From NCBI RefSeq assembly GCF_014836405.1, contig NZ_JACSQU010000001.1, positions 434,001 to 498,000 on the forward strand: 64,000 nt of DNA. The letters are read 5' to 3'. Positions 1-10,754 of the stretch are shown here, piece by piece. The notes beneath the pieces are model-generated. The model was not told the DNA's origin, did no database searches, and saw nothing but the letters and a program-made list of their open reading frames with translations. Numbering within the stretch: position 1 is the stretch's first letter; each line of letters opens with the position of its first letter. The stretch is from Brevundimonas guildfordensis. Its GTDB lineage: Bacteria; Pseudomonadota; Alphaproteobacteria; Caulobacterales; Caulobacteraceae. A program made the position numbers and the translations under genes.

Positions 1-28
1 CATGGTGTTCGGAGAAGTGGACCGATGA
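1..28 (+). CDS. nuoD: NADH-quinone oxidoreductase subunit D, C-terminal tail (partial)
   Basis: Only the last eight codons and the stop are in the window. They read MVFGEVDR, which resembles the usual alphaproteobacterial NuoD C-terminus (D-I-V-x-G-E-x-D-R). The TGA at 26-28 overlaps the nuoE start codon (ATG at 25-27), the tight coupling expected in a nuo operon. The call rests on this short tail and on the position directly before nuoE. The rest of the gene lies upstream. Confidence 0.7.
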
Positions 29-699
29 GCGTTCGTCGTCTCGCCAAGGAGCAACCGTCATCTTTCGAGTTTTCGAAGGAGACGATGGAAAAGGCTCAGT
101 GGTGGATCAAGAAGTACCCGGAATCGCGTCGCCAGTCGGCGGTGATCCCGATCCTGTGGCTGGTCCAGAAGCAGGAAGGCTGGGTGTCCGAGCCTTCGCT
201 GCGCGCCATCGGCGACCTGCTGGGCATGGCTTACATCCGGGTGCTGGAGGTCGCGACCTTCTACACCATGTTCCAGCTGACGCCGGTCGGTAAGACCGCG
301 CTGATCCAGGTCTGCGGCACGACGCAGTGCATGCTGCGCGGCTCCAATGATCTGATGCGCGTGTGCCGCGAGAAGATCGGCCCCAAGGACGAGCTATCCG
401 CCGACGGCCGCTTCACCTGGCAGGAAGTCGAATGCATCGGGGCCTGCTCGAACGCGCCGGTGGCCCAGATCAACGACCTCTATTACGAGGACCTGACGCC
501 TGAGAATATGGCTCAGATCATCGATGATTTCGCGGCGGGCAAGACGCCGAAGGCGGGCAGCTATGTCGGCCGTCACACGTCTGAGCCTGTGGGCGGCGCG
601 CGCGTTCTGACGGACCCGGCGCTGTACGACGGCTCGGCCGCCCAGAAGATTACGAAGCTGCCGAACTCGGAGCCTGTCGCTGAAAAGGCGCCGGCCTGA
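25..699 (+). CDS. nuoE: NADH-quinone oxidoreductase subunit E (24 kDa, 2Fe-2S)
   Basis: This 224-residue thioredoxin-like Fe-S subunit belongs to the peripheral NADH-dehydrogenase arm of complex I, where it carries the off-pathway cluster N1a next to NuoF. The four cluster ligands are visible as C97-x4-C102 and C137-x3-C141 (VCGTTQC and CIGAC). A good Shine-Dalgarno (GGAGAAG at 11-17) precedes the ATG, which overlaps the nuoD stop. The C-terminus after about residue 180 is a low-complexity tail beyond the conserved domain, common in alphaproteobacteria. The stop overlaps the next small gene by one base, so translation is probably coupled. Confidence 0.97.
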   Translation: MSVRRLAKEQPSSFEFSKETMEKAQWWIKKYPESRRQSAVIPILWLVQKQEGWVSEPSLRAIGDLLGMAYIRVLEVATFYTMFQLTPVGKTALIQVCGTTQCMLRGSNDLMRVCREKIGPKDELSADGRFTWQEVECIGACSNAPVAQINDLYYEDLTPENMAQIIDDFAAGKTPKAGSYVGRHTSEPVGGARVLTDPALYDGSAAQKITKLPNSEPVAEKAPA

Positions 700-968
700 T
701 GGCGCGGCCGGACCTCGAAACAGAAGCGGGCAGGGCGGCCTATCGGGCCGAACTGCGTCGCGTGGGCTGGCGTCAGCGTTGGGCTGGCCTGGCTTGCATC
801 GTGGTCGCGGCCGCATTGGTTATGTTCGCGCGCGACGGCCGTTTCGGCCTGACTGACAACGCGGTGATGGCGGCCTATGGCCTGTTGGCTATCGGATGGG
901 TGCTGGTGATCTACGCCGTCTTCCAGCGCACCCGCCACCATAAACGCCGCATGGCGGAAGGACTTTAA
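699..968 (+). CDS. small two-helix membrane protein inside the nuo operon
   Basis: I do not recognise this 89-residue protein. It has a charged N-terminus rich in Arg and Glu (about residues 1-26) and two hydrophobic segments (about 29-45 and 54-76). The C-terminus (RTRHHKRRMAEGL) is strongly basic, so both ends are probably cytoplasmic. The ATG at 699 shares its A with the nuoE stop, and nuoF begins 6 bp after its end, so it is surely cotranscribed with complex I. It could be a lineage-specific accessory subunit or assembly helper. That role is inferred only from position. Confidence 0.85.
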   Translation: MARPDLETEAGRAAYRAELRRVGWRQRWAGLACIVVAAALVMFARDGRFGLTDNAVMAAYGLLAIGWVLVIYAVFQRTRHHKRRMAEGL

Positions 969-974
969 GGGATC

Positions 975-2288
975 ATGGTCGGCATCCTCCAAGACAAGGA
1001 TCGGATCTTCACCAACCTCTATGGCTTCCACGATTGGGGCCTTGAGGGTGCGAAGAAGCGCGGCGCGTGGAACGCCACCAAGGACATGCTGGACCTTGGC
1101 GGCGACTGGATCATCAACAACGTCAAGAACTCGGGCCTGCGCGGACGTGGCGGCGCCGGTTTCTCGACCGGGCTGAAGTGGTCCTTCATGCCCAAGGAAG
1201 TGAAGGATCGCCCTCACTACCTGGTCATCAACGCAGATGAGTCCGAGCCCGCGACCTGCAAGGACCGCGAGATCATGCGTCATGATCCGCACCTGCTGAT
1301 CGAAGGCGCTCTGATCGCCTCCTTCGCGATGAAGGCCCACGCCTGCTACATCTATCTGCGCGGCGAATACATCCTCGAGCGCGAGCGCATGGAAGCCGCC
1401 GTCAAGCAGGCCTATGAGGCCAAGCTGATCGGCGACGACAACGTCCACGGCTGGGATTTCCACGTCTATATCCACCACGGCGCCGGGGCCTACATCTGCG
1501 GCGAAGAGACGGCTCTGCTGGAGTCGCTGGAAGGCAAGAAGGGCCAGCCGCGCCTGAAGCCGCCGTTCCCGGCGGGCGCGGGCCTCTATGGTTGCCCGAC
1601 GACCGTCAACAACGTCGAGTCGATCGCCGTGGTCGGCACCATCCTGCGTCGCGGCGCCGACTGGTTCGCGAGCTTCGGTCGTCCGAACAACACCGGCACC
1701 AAGCTGATGTCGCTGTCGGGTCACGTGAACACGCCCTGCGTGGTCGAAGAGGCCATGTCGATTCCGCTGCGCCAGTTGATCGAGGATCACGGCGGCGGCG
1801 TGCGCGGCGGCTGGGAAAACCTGAAGGCCATCATCCCCGGCGGCGCGTCCTGCCCGGTGATCACGCGCGAACAGGCCGAAGTCGCCCTGATGGACTTCGA
1901 TTCCATGCGCGAGCATCGCTCGTCGCTGGGCACCGCCGGCGTGACGGTCATGGACCAGTCCACCGACATCGTGAAGGCGATCGCCCGCATCAGCTACTTC
2001 TTCAAGCACGAGAGCTGCGGCCAGTGCACGCCGTGCCGTGAAGGCACCGGCTGGATGTGGCGCGTGCTGGAACGCATGGCGATCGGCGACGCCGACCCGT
2101 CCGAGATCGACCTGCTGCTCGACGTGGCCGGTCAGGTCGAAGGTCACACCATCTGCGCCCTCGGCGACGCCGCCGCCTGGCCCGTTCAGGGCCTGATCCG
2201 GCACTTCCGTCACGAGATTGAAGAGCGCATCCACACCTACCGCAGCCGCCGCGCGAACTTCGCCGGCCACGCGATCGCGGCGGAGTAA
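975..2288 (+). CDS. nuoF: NADH-quinone oxidoreductase subunit F (51 kDa, FMN and NADH site)
   Basis: NuoF oxidises NADH and passes electrons through FMN to the Fe-S chain of complex I. At 437 residues it is full length. The glycine-rich nucleotide-binding motif GRGGAGF lies at residues 57-63 and [13 protein letters not shown] at 175-187. The N3 4Fe-4S ligands are C348, C351 and C354 (ESCGQCTPC) plus C394. An AAGGGA Shine-Dalgarno precedes the ATG. It sits between the small membrane gene and nuoG with gaps of only 5-6 bp. Confidence 0.98.
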   Translation: MVGILQDKDRIFTNLYGFHDWGLEGAKKRGAWNATKDMLDLGGDWIINNVKNSGLRGRGGAGFSTGLKWSFMPKEVKDRPHYLVINADESEPATCKDREIMRHDPHLLIEGALIASFAMKAHACYIYLRGEYILERERMEAAVKQAYEAKLIGDDNVHGWDFHVYIHHGAGAYICGEETALLESLEGKKGQPRLKPPFPAGAGLYGCPTTVNNVESIAVVGTILRRGADWFASFGRPNNTGTKLMSLSGHVNTPCVVEEAMSIPLRQLIEDHGGGVRGGWENLKAIIPGGASCPVITREQAEVALMDFDSMREHRSSLGTAGVTVMDQSTDIVKAIARISYFFKHESCGQCTPCREGTGWMWRVLERMAIGDADPSEIDLLLDVAGQVEGHTICALGDAAAWPVQGLIRHFRHEIEERIHTYRSRRANFAGHAIAAE

Positions 2289-2293
2289 TCGTA

Positions 2294-4339
2294 ATGCCTA
2301 TCGCCAAGGTCAACGGCGTTGAAGTCGAGTTCGAACCGGGCATGACCGTGCTGCAGGTCGCCGAGCGCGCCGGGCAGGAAATCCCGCGGTTCTGCTACCA
2401 CGAGCGCCTGTCCATCGCCGGCAACTGCCGCATGTGTCTGGTCGAGGTGAAGCCTGGACCGCCGAAGCCGCAGGCTTCGTGCGCGCTGCCGGCCGCCGAC
2501 GGCCAGGAAATCTTCACCGACACGCCGATGGTGAAGAAGGCCCGCGAAGGGGTGATGGAGTTCCTGCTCATCAACCACCCGCTGGACTGCCCGATCTGCG
2601 ACCAGGGCGGCGAATGCGACCTGCAGGACCAGGCTGTCGGCTACGGCCGTGACGGTTCGCGCTATGGCGAGAACAAGCGCGCGGTCGAAGAAAAGAACAT
2701 GGGCCCGACGGTCAAGACGTTCATGACGCGCTGCATCCAGTGCACGCGTTGTGTTCGCTTCATCACCGAAGTGGCTGGCGTCCCGGACATCGGCATGATC
2801 TCGCGCGGCGAAAGCGCCGAGATCACGACCTATCTGGAAAAGAACATCGACAGCGAGCTGTCGGGCAACGTCAATGACCTGTGCCCCGTTGGAGCCCTGA
2901 CGCACCGCCCCTGGCAGTACCACTACCGCCCGTGGGAGCTGAAGAAGACCGAGACCATCGACGTGATGGACGCGCTCGGCTCCAACATCCGCGCCGACTC
3001 GCGCGGCGCCCAGGTCATGCGCGTGCTGCCGCGCGTGAACGAGGGCATCAACGAGGAGTGGCTGTCGGACAAGAGCCGCTATGCCGTCGACGGCCTGCAG
3101 GCGCGTCGTCTGGACCGCCCGTGGGTGCGCGAAAACGGCAAGCTGCGGCCCGCTTCCTGGGACGAAGCCCTGTCGGTCGTGGCCGCAAGGATCAAGGCTG
3201 CCTCGGCTGACCGCATCGGCGCCATCGCCGGCGATCTGCAGGACGCCGAGTCGATGAAGGCGACGCTGGACCTGTTCCGCGCGCTGGGCTCGGCCAACAC
3301 CGACTGCCGTCAGGACGGCGCGGCTATGGGCGGCGAGGCTCGTGAGAGCTGGCTGTTTAACTCCGGCCTGCAAGGCATTGAAAACGCTGACGCCATCCTG
3401 ATCGTCGGCGCCAATCCGCGTACGGAAGCGCCGCTGCTGAACGCGCGCATCCGCAAGACCTGGCTGAAGGGCGGCGTCGAAATCGGCGTCATCGGCCCGC
3501 AGGCTGACCTGACCTACGACTACGCCTGGCTGGGCGCCGGTTCGAAGACCCTGGGCAAGCTGCCCAAGGCCGCGACCGACTTCCTGACCAAGGCCGAACG
3601 TCCGGCGATCATCGTCGGCGCGGGCGCCCTGACCGGCGAGACCGGCCCGGCCGTGCTGAACGCCCTGGGCGCGCTGGCCAAGAAGGTCGGCGTGGTCAAG
3701 GACGGCTGGAACGGCTTCAACGTCCTGCACACCGCCGCCGCGCGCGTCGGCGGTCTGGACATGGGCTTCCTGCCGGGCGAGGGCGGTCTGGACGTGGCCG
3801 GCATGCTGAAGCCGGGCGCGCTGGACGTGCTGTTCCTGCTGGGCGCCGACGAGGTGAACGCGGACGCCTCGGGCGCCTTCCGCGTCTATCTGGGCTCTCA
3901 CGGCGATCGCGGCGCGCACGGCGCGGACGTGATCCTGCCGGGCGCGGCCTACACCGAGAAGTCGGGCCTGTACGTCAACACCGAGGGCCGGGTTCAGATG
4001 GCCGAACGCGTGGTCTTCCCGAAGGGCGAGGCCAAGGACGACTGGGCCATCATCCGCGCCCTGTCGGAACGCGTCGGCTGCAAGCTGCCGTTCGACACCC
4101 TCGACCAGCTGCGCACGAAGCTGATGGGCGACCATCCGACCTTCGGCCGCATCGACTATCTGGCTCCGGCCGCGACGTTCGACGTCGCCAAGCTGGGCGC
4201 CAAGGGGGACCTGGGCGACGTCGCCTTCGTCTCCGTCATCGCCGATCCCTACCTGACCAACCCGATCGCGCGCGCCAGTGAAACCATGGCCCAACTGTCC
4301 GCTGAGCGGACGGCGCCGGTCGCCCTGGCGGCGGAGTAA
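2294..4339 (+). CDS. nuoG: NADH-quinone oxidoreductase subunit G (75 kDa, multi Fe-S)
   Basis: This 681-residue subunit carries most clusters of the peripheral arm. The N-terminal ferredoxin domain has C34, C45, C48 and C63 (N1b). The HPLDCPICDQGGEC segment provides H95, C99, C102 and C108 (N5), and C147, C150, C153 and C197 supply N4. I see no extra N7-type cysteine set, which fits the short alphaproteobacterial and mitochondrial form. The C-terminal half (about 220-681) is the degenerate molybdopterin-oxidoreductase fold. It is followed by nuoH after 3 bp. Confidence 0.97.
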   Translation: MPIAKVNGVEVEFEPGMTVLQVAERAGQEIPRFCYHERLSIAGNCRMCLVEVKPGPPKPQASCALPAADGQEIFTDTPMVKKAREGVMEFLLINHPLDCPICDQGGECDLQDQAVGYGRDGSRYGENKRAVEEKNMGPTVKTFMTRCIQCTRCVRFITEVAGVPDIGMISRGESAEITTYLEKNIDSELSGNVNDLCPVGALTHRPWQYHYRPWELKKTETIDVMDALGSNIRADSRGAQVMRVLPRVNEGINEEWLSDKSRYAVDGLQARRLDRPWVRENGKLRPASWDEALSVVAARIKAASADRIGAIAGDLQDAESMKATLDLFRALGSANTDCRQDGAAMGGEARESWLFNSGLQGIENADAILIVGANPRTEAPLLNARIRKTWLKGGVEIGVIGPQADLTYDYAWLGAGSKTLGKLPKAATDFLTKAERPAIIVGAGALTGETGPAVLNALGALAKKVGVVKDGWNGFNVLHTAAARVGGLDMGFLPGEGGLDVAGMLKPGALDVLFLLGADEVNADASGAFRVYLGSHGDRGAHGADVILPGAAYTEKSGLYVNTEGRVQMAERVVFPKGEAKDDWAIIRALSERVGCKLPFDTLDQLRTKLMGDHPTFGRIDYLAPAATFDVAKLGAKGDLGDVAFVSVIADPYLTNPIARASETMAQLSAERTAPVALAAE

Positions 4340-4342
4340 GAC

Positions 4343-5419
4343 ATGGACGCTGCGACTTCCTTCTGGGCCACCCCCGTCGGCTGGACCCTCGCCACTCTGG
4401 GCGGGATCCTGCTGGTCGTGGTCGGCATCCTGATCTCCCTGGCCTTCCTGCTGCTGGCCGACCGCAAGATCTGGGCGGCCGTTCAGCTGCGCAAGGGTCC
4501 GAACGTGGTCGGCCCCTTCGGCCTGCTGCAGTCCTTCGCCGACTTCTTCAAGTTCGTGCTGAAGGAGATCGTCATCCCGGCCGGGTCGGACAAGGTGGTC
4601 TTCATCCTGGCCCCGCTGATCAGCTTCGTGCTGGCCTTCATCGCCTGGGCGGTGATCCCGTTCGCGCCGGGCTGGGTGGTGTCGGACCTGAACGTCGGCA
4701 TCCTGTACATCCTCGCGATCAGCTCGCTGGGCGTGTACGGCATCATCATGGGCGGCTGGGCTTCGAACTCGAAGTATCCGTTCCTGGGGTCGCTGCGTTC
4801 GGCGGCGCAGATGGTGTCCTATGAGGTCTCGATGGGCCTCATCATCATCAACGTCATCCTGCTGGCCGGGACGATGAACCTGACGGAGATTGTGACCCAG
4901 CAACAGGGTTGGATCTGGAACTGGAACGCCTTCGGCGGCGGCCTCGAGACCCTGCCGACGATCATCGTCATGCTGCCGATGACGATCGTCTTCTTCATCT
5001 CGGCCCTGGCCGAGACCAACCGCCCGCCGTTCGACCTTCCGGAAGCGGAGTCGGAGCTGGTGGCCGGTTATCAGGTCGAGTATTCCTCGACCCCGTACCT
5101 GCTGTTCATGATCGGCGAGTACGCCAACATCGTCTTCATGTGCGCCATGATCACCCTGCTGTTCTGCGGCGGGTGGAATCCGGGCTTCCCGACCGACTTC
5201 CTGAACAGCGTCCCGGCCTTCGTCGCCAACCTGTTCTACCTGGCGGTCTTCGCCGTGAAGGTGGTCTTCTGGTTCTTCATGATCGCCCTGGTGAAGGCCT
5301 TCGTGCCTCGCTACCGCTATGACCAACTGATGCGTCTGGGCTGGAAGATCTTCCTGCCGGCCTCGCTGGTGGCCGTGGTCTTTGTGGCGGCGTGGCGCGT
5401 GTTCGCGGTGGGCGGCTGA
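4343..5419 (+). CDS. nuoH: NADH-quinone oxidoreductase subunit H (ND1-like)
   Basis: NuoH is the membrane subunit that joins the peripheral arm to the proton-pumping arm and forms part of the quinone channel. The 358-residue protein shows about eight hydrophobic segments. It carries the family signatures [16 protein letters not shown] near residue 39 and [20 protein letters not shown] starting at E224, whose acidic residues line the quinone pathway in the family. Its TGA at 5417-5419 overlaps the ATG of the next small gene. Confidence 0.97.
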   Translation: MDAATSFWATPVGWTLATLGGILLVVVGILISLAFLLLADRKIWAAVQLRKGPNVVGPFGLLQSFADFFKFVLKEIVIPAGSDKVVFILAPLISFVLAFIAWAVIPFAPGWVVSDLNVGILYILAISSLGVYGIIMGGWASNSKYPFLGSLRSAAQMVSYEVSMGLIIINVILLAGTMNLTEIVTQQQGWIWNWNAFGGGLETLPTIIVMLPMTIVFFISALAETNRPPFDLPEAESELVAGYQVEYSSTPYLLFMIGEYANIVFMCAMITLLFCGGWNPGFPTDFLNSVPAFVANLFYLAVFAVKVVFWFFMIALVKAFVPRYRYDQLMRLGWKIFLPASLVAVVFVAAWRVFAVGG

Positions 5420-5631
5420 TGAGAATCCGCGTGCCCCTGCTGATCGGCCTGGCCGTCGCCGCGACGGCCGGCGCCTGCGCGCCCTATGAGGCCGAGCCCG
5501 TCTCGGTCTATCAGTGGGAGCGCAAGGTGCAGGAAGTTGAACGGCGCGAGGCGGAACGCCAGCGCCTGTGCCAGACTCTCGACAAGGAAAGCGCCCGCTA
5601 TGAACGCGAGTGCGCCGGAGTGAAATCGTAA
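5419..5631 (+). CDS. small probable lipoprotein between nuoH and nuoI
   Basis: I chose the ATG at 5419, which overlaps the nuoH stop, over an in-frame upstream GTG inside nuoH. The 70-residue product starts with a basic stretch, a hydrophobic core (about residues 6-18) and Cys20 in a weak lipobox (AGAC). A charged, probably helical domain rich in Glu and Arg follows, with two more cysteines. The stop TAA overlaps the nuoI ATG. It is therefore embedded in the complex I operon. It is unnamed, and it may be a periplasmic accessory or assembly factor, but only position supports that. Confidence 0.8.
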   Translation: MRIRVPLLIGLAVAATAGACAPYEAEPVSVYQWERKVQEVERREAERQRLCQTLDKESARYERECAGVKS

Positions 5632-6122
5632 TGCTGACCCGTATCGTTCAGGCGGCCAAGGGCGCGATGCTGACCGACGTGTTCGGCGCTGTCGGCCTGT
5701 CGCTGAAGTACATGGCCAAGCCCAAGGCCACGGTGAACTATCCGTTCGAGCGCAACCCGCAGTCGCCGCGCTTCCGCGGCGAACACGCCCTGCGCCGCTA
5801 TCCGAACGGCGAGGAACGCTGCATCGCCTGCAAGCTGTGCGAGGCGATCTGCCCAGCCCAGGCCATCACCATCGAGGCCGAACCGCGCGCCGACGGCAGC
5901 CGCCGCACGACGCGCTACGACATCGACATGGTCAAATGCATCTACTGCGGCCTGTGCCAGGAGGCCTGCCCGGTGGACGCCATCGTCGAGGGACCGAACA
6001 GCGAGTTCGCCACCGAGACCCGCGAAGAACTGCTCTATGACAAGGCGCGCCTGCTGGACAACGGCGACCGCTGGGAGCGTCTGATCGCGAAGAATCTGGA
6101 ACTCGACGCTCCGTATCGCTAA
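5631..6122 (+). CDS. nuoI: NADH-quinone oxidoreductase subunit I (23 kDa, 2x 4Fe-4S)
   Basis: NuoI carries clusters N6a and N6b between NuoG and NuoB. The two ferredoxin motifs are C64-x2-C67-x2-C70-x3-C74 and C103-x2-C106-x2-C109-x3-C113. The ATG at 5631 overlaps the preceding stop (TAATG) and gives 163 residues, the usual length. A GTG 21 bp upstream would add seven residues and overlap the small lipoprotein gene more, so I reject it. A 113-bp gap without a clear ORF separates it from nuoJ, the largest gap in this operon. Confidence 0.96.
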   Translation: MLTRIVQAAKGAMLTDVFGAVGLSLKYMAKPKATVNYPFERNPQSPRFRGEHALRRYPNGEERCIACKLCEAICPAQAITIEAEPRADGSRRTTRYDIDMVKCIYCGLCQEACPVDAIVEGPNSEFATETREELLYDKARLLDNGDRWERLIAKNLELDAPYR

Positions 6123-6235
6123 ACGGAGCGGCGATTCCGCCACGCTGACCCTGACCTTCGGGCCGGGGCCGATTTCTGGAAGGGTCCGGGTGTCCGCCCG
6201 GGCCATTGGTTTTGAAGAGGGGCGTCGTCCCGCAC

Positions 6236-6862
6236 ATGTTGCAAGGCCTGGCCTTCTATCTTCTGGCGACGGTCGCCGTGGTTTCCGCCCTTCTGGTGGT
6301 GACCGCGCGCAACCCCGTGCACTCCGTCCTCTGGCTGATCCTGACCTTCTTCTCGGCAGCCGGCCTGTTTGTGCTGCTGAGCGCCGAGTTCTTGGCGATG
6401 CTGCTGGTCGTCGTCTACGTCGGCGCCGTGGCGGTGCTGTTCCTGTTCGTCGTCATGATGCTGGACGTCGACTTCGTGAAGCTGCGCGAGGGTTACGCGC
6501 GCTACCTGCCGCTGGCGGGCATCGTGGCGGGCGTGCTGCTGGCCGAGATGATCATGGTGTCGATCAGCGTCGTTCAAGGCGGGGCCGCCAAGGACGCTTT
6601 GGCGCCGGTTCCTGCGGGTCCTGACGTCACCAACATCGAGACGATCGGCCGCGTGCTCTACACGGACTACGTCTACTTCTTCCAGGCGGCGGGCGTGGTC
6701 CTGCTGATCGCCATGATCGGCGCCATTGTCCTGACCCTGCGTCACCGTCCGGGCGTGCATCGCCAGGATCTGGCGGCCCAGGCCAACCGCGAACGCGCCA
6801 AGGCCGTCGAGATCAAGTCGGTCGCTACCGGCCAGGGCGTCACCCCCGAGGAGCTTCTGTGA
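6236..6862 (+). CDS. nuoJ: NADH-quinone oxidoreductase subunit J (ND6-like)
   Basis: This membrane subunit of complex I has 208 residues from the ATG at 6236. An in-frame TTG at 6206 would add ten residues, but the conserved family N-terminus (MLQGLAFYL) begins at the ATG. About five hydrophobic helices are visible. The conserved glycine-rich segment [19 protein letters not shown], which holds the pi-bulge helix in the family, is at about residues 58-76. The TGA overlaps the nuoK ATG by one base. Confidence 0.95.
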   Translation: MLQGLAFYLLATVAVVSALLVVTARNPVHSVLWLILTFFSAAGLFVLLSAEFLAMLLVVVYVGAVAVLFLFVVMMLDVDFVKLREGYARYLPLAGIVAGVLLAEMIMVSISVVQGGAAKDALAPVPAGPDVTNIETIGRVLYTDYVYFFQAAGVVLLIAMIGAIVLTLRHRPGVHRQDLAAQANRERAKAVEIKSVATGQGVTPEELL

Positions 6863-7170
6863 TGGACATCTCGCTCCAGCACTATCTGGCGGTCGCCGCC
6901 ATGCTGTTCACCATCGGCGTCTTCGGCATCTTCGTGAACCGCAAGAACGTCATCATCATCCTGATGTCGATCGAGATGATCCTGCTCGCGGTGAACATCA
7001 ACTTCGTGGCCTTCTCGACCCACCTCAACGACGTGTCGGGCCAGCTGATGGCCATGTTCGTCCTGACCGTGGCCGCGGCCGAGGCCGCCGTCGGCCTGGC
7101 CATCCTGGTGGCCTTCTTCCGTAACCGCGGCGACATCGCGGTCGACGACGCCTCCGTGATGAAGGGCTGA
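6862..7170 (+). CDS. nuoK: NADH-quinone oxidoreductase subunit K (ND4L-like)
   Basis: This 102-residue, three-helix membrane subunit of the proton-translocating arm has the family pattern of two buried acidic residues: Glu in [12 protein letters not shown] and Glu in [18 protein letters not shown] Shine-Dalgarno at 6848-6853 supports the ATG at 6862. A GTG directly before it would only add one residue. It lies 8 bp before nuoL. Confidence 0.96.
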   Translation: MDISLQHYLAVAAMLFTIGVFGIFVNRKNVIIILMSIEMILLAVNINFVAFSTHLNDVSGQLMAMFVLTVAAAEAAVGLAILVAFFRNRGDIAVDDASVMKG

Positions 7171-7178
7171 TCGGAACC

Positions 7179-9254
7179 GTGACTATCCAGACTCTCGTCA
7201 CTCTCGGCGTCTTCGCCCCCCTGCTGGGGGCCATGATCGCCGGCTTCTTCGGTCGCCGGATCGGGGATATTCCGTCCCAGGCCGTCACGACCGGCCTGCT
7301 GTTCTTCTCGTGCGCCGTCTCGTGGATCGTGTTCAGCCAGTGGACCTGGGGCGGGCTTGCAGCCTTCACCGTCCACATCGCGCCCTTCATCCACGTCGGC
7401 GACTTCCAGTCGAACTGGTCGATCCGCATCGACGCCATGTCGGCGGTCATGCTGATCGTCGTGACCAGCGTCTCGTCGCTGGTTCACCTCTATTCCTGGG
7501 GCTACATGAAGGAGGACGACAGCCGTCCTCGTTTCTTCGCCTATCTGTCGCTGTTCACCTTCATGATGCTGGCGCTGGTGACGGCCGCCGACTTCGTACA
7601 GATGTTCTTCGGCTGGGAAGGCGTGGGCCTGGCGTCCTATCTGCTGATCGGCTTCTGGTACAAGAAGGCCTCGGCGTCTTCGGCTGCGATCAAGGCCTTC
7701 GTGGTCAACCGCGTCGGCGACTTCGGCTTCCTGCTCGGCATGATGACCGTGTTCTGGATGTTCGGCACGATCGAGTTCGCCAAGCTGTTCCCGCTGATCG
7801 AAGGCAAGGTCGGCACGGGCTGGGAATTCCTGGGCTACACCTGGTCGGCGCTGGACCTGGCCGGTCTGCTGCTGTTCGTCGGCGCGATGGGCAAGTCGGC
7901 GCAGTTCTTCCTGCACACCTGGCTACCGGACGCCATGGAAGGCCCGACCCCGGTGTCGGCCCTGATCCACGCGGCCACCATGGTCACGGCCGGCGTCTTC
8001 ATGGTCTGCCTGCTGTCGCCGCTGTATGAGCACGCGCCCGTCGCGTCGCAGTTCATCGCCATCATTGGCGGGATCACGGCCATCTTCGCCGCGACCGTCG
8101 GCATGATGCAGAACGACATCAAGCGGGTGATCGCCTATTCGACCTGTTCGCAGCTGGGCTACATGTTCTTCGCGGCGGGCGTCGGCGCCTATCAGCCCGC
8201 CATGTTCCACCTGTTCACGCACGCCTTCTTCAAGGCCCTGCTGTTCCTGGGCGCCGGTTCGGTGATCCACGGCATGCACCACGAGCAGGACATGCGGAAG
8301 ATGGGCGGTCTCGCGAAGCTGCTGCCGATCACCTACGTCGTGATGATGATCGGGACCGTCGCCATCACCGGCATCGGCATCCCGGGAGTGTGGGGTCTGT
8401 CGGGCTTCTACTCCAAGGACTCCATCCTCGAGAGCGCCTATGCAGCGGCGACGACCGGCCATTCGCCTGCGGGCATGTTCGCCTTCGTCATCGGCATCTC
8501 GGCGGCCCTGCTGACGGCCTACTATTCGTGGCGCCTGGTGTTCATGACCTTCCACGGCAAGGCCAAGTGGAAAGACGACGGCCATCACGCGGACGACCAC
8601 GCGTCGCACGCCCAGATCGAGACCCATTCCGAATCGCTGGACGGCGACGTCCACGCGCACGACGACCATCACCACCACGGTCCGCTGAAGCCGCACGAGA
8701 GCCCGTGGGTCATGGTGCTGCCGCTGCTGCTGCTGTCGGTCGGCGCGATGTTTGCGGGCTGGATCTTCGCCCCGCACTTCATCGGTCATCACGAGGGTGA
8801 GTTCTGGCGCGGGGCTATCTTCGTCGCTCAGGCCAACCACGTCCTGCACGAGAGCCACAACGTCCCGACCTGGGTGAAGTGGGCGCCGCTGATCGTGACG
8901 CTGCTGGGCACGGCCGTCGCCTTCTGGATCTACGTCCTGAAGGAAGGCGTCGCCAAGCAGTGGGCCGAGCGCAAGGGCCCGCTGTGGACCTTCCTCTACA
9001 ACAAGTGGTTCTTCGATGAGCTGTATGACGCCGTCTTCGTGAAGGGCGCCAAGGCGATCGGCGACTTCTTCTGGAAGATCGGCGACGTGAAGATCATCGA
9101 CGGCCTTGGCCCGAACGGCGCGGCCTGGGCTTCGCTGAAGTCGGGCGGCTGGCTGTCCCGGTTCCAGTCCGGTTTCGTCTACTTCTATGCATTCGTGATG
9201 CTGATCGGCGTGGCTGCGTTCCTTGCCTTCGCCATCTTCACGTGGGGAGCCTGA
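7179..9254 (+). CDS. nuoL: NADH-quinone oxidoreductase subunit L (ND5-like) with a His-rich loop
   Basis: NuoL is the distal antiporter-like subunit of complex I. It begins at GTG 7179 and has 691 residues. The conserved helix [16 protein letters not shown] places the key glutamate at E147. [21 protein letters not shown] is the antiporter signature around residue 245. The C-terminal amphipathic lateral helix region follows after about residue 560. An unusual hydrophilic insert at residues 469-500 contains 11 histidines, ending in four in a row. This insert is not part of the core fold and is discussed as a finding. Confidence 0.97.
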   Translation: MTIQTLVTLGVFAPLLGAMIAGFFGRRIGDIPSQAVTTGLLFFSCAVSWIVFSQWTWGGLAAFTVHIAPFIHVGDFQSNWSIRIDAMSAVMLIVVTSVSSLVHLYSWGYMKEDDSRPRFFAYLSLFTFMMLALVTAADFVQMFFGWEGVGLASYLLIGFWYKKASASSAAIKAFVVNRVGDFGFLLGMMTVFWMFGTIEFAKLFPLIEGKVGTGWEFLGYTWSALDLAGLLLFVGAMGKSAQFFLHTWLPDAMEGPTPVSALIHAATMVTAGVFMVCLLSPLYEHAPVASQFIAIIGGITAIFAATVGMMQNDIKRVIAYSTCSQLGYMFFAAGVGAYQPAMFHLFTHAFFKALLFLGAGSVIHGMHHEQDMRKMGGLAKLLPITYVVMMIGTVAITGIGIPGVWGLSGFYSKDSILESAYAAATTGHSPAGMFAFVIGISAALLTAYYSWRLVFMTFHGKAKWKDDGHHADDHASHAQIETHSESLDGDVHAHDDHHHHGPLKPHESPWVMVLPLLLLSVGAMFAGWIFAPHFIGHHEGEFWRGAIFVAQANHVLHESHNVPTWVKWAPLIVTLLGTAVAFWIYVLKEGVAKQWAERKGPLWTFLYNKWFFDELYDAVFVKGAKAIGDFFWKIGDVKIIDGLGPNGAAWASLKSGGWLSRFQSGFVYFYAFVMLIGVAAFLAFAIFTWGA

Positions 9255-9259
9255 GCCTC

Positions 9260-10747
<1,488 letters not shown>

Positions 10748-10754
10748 GAGCATA

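Noticed and set aside
573..2270. A 565-codon reverse frame over nuoF
   Set aside because: Same shadow effect. nuoF on the forward strand has all cofactor motifs.
2237..5326. A 1029-codon open frame antisense to nuoG and nuoH
   Set aside because: It is an artefact of high GC at third codon positions of the real genes. The product is a low-complexity Arg/Gln/Asp/His-rich string without a known fold, and the forward strand carries intact complex I genes.
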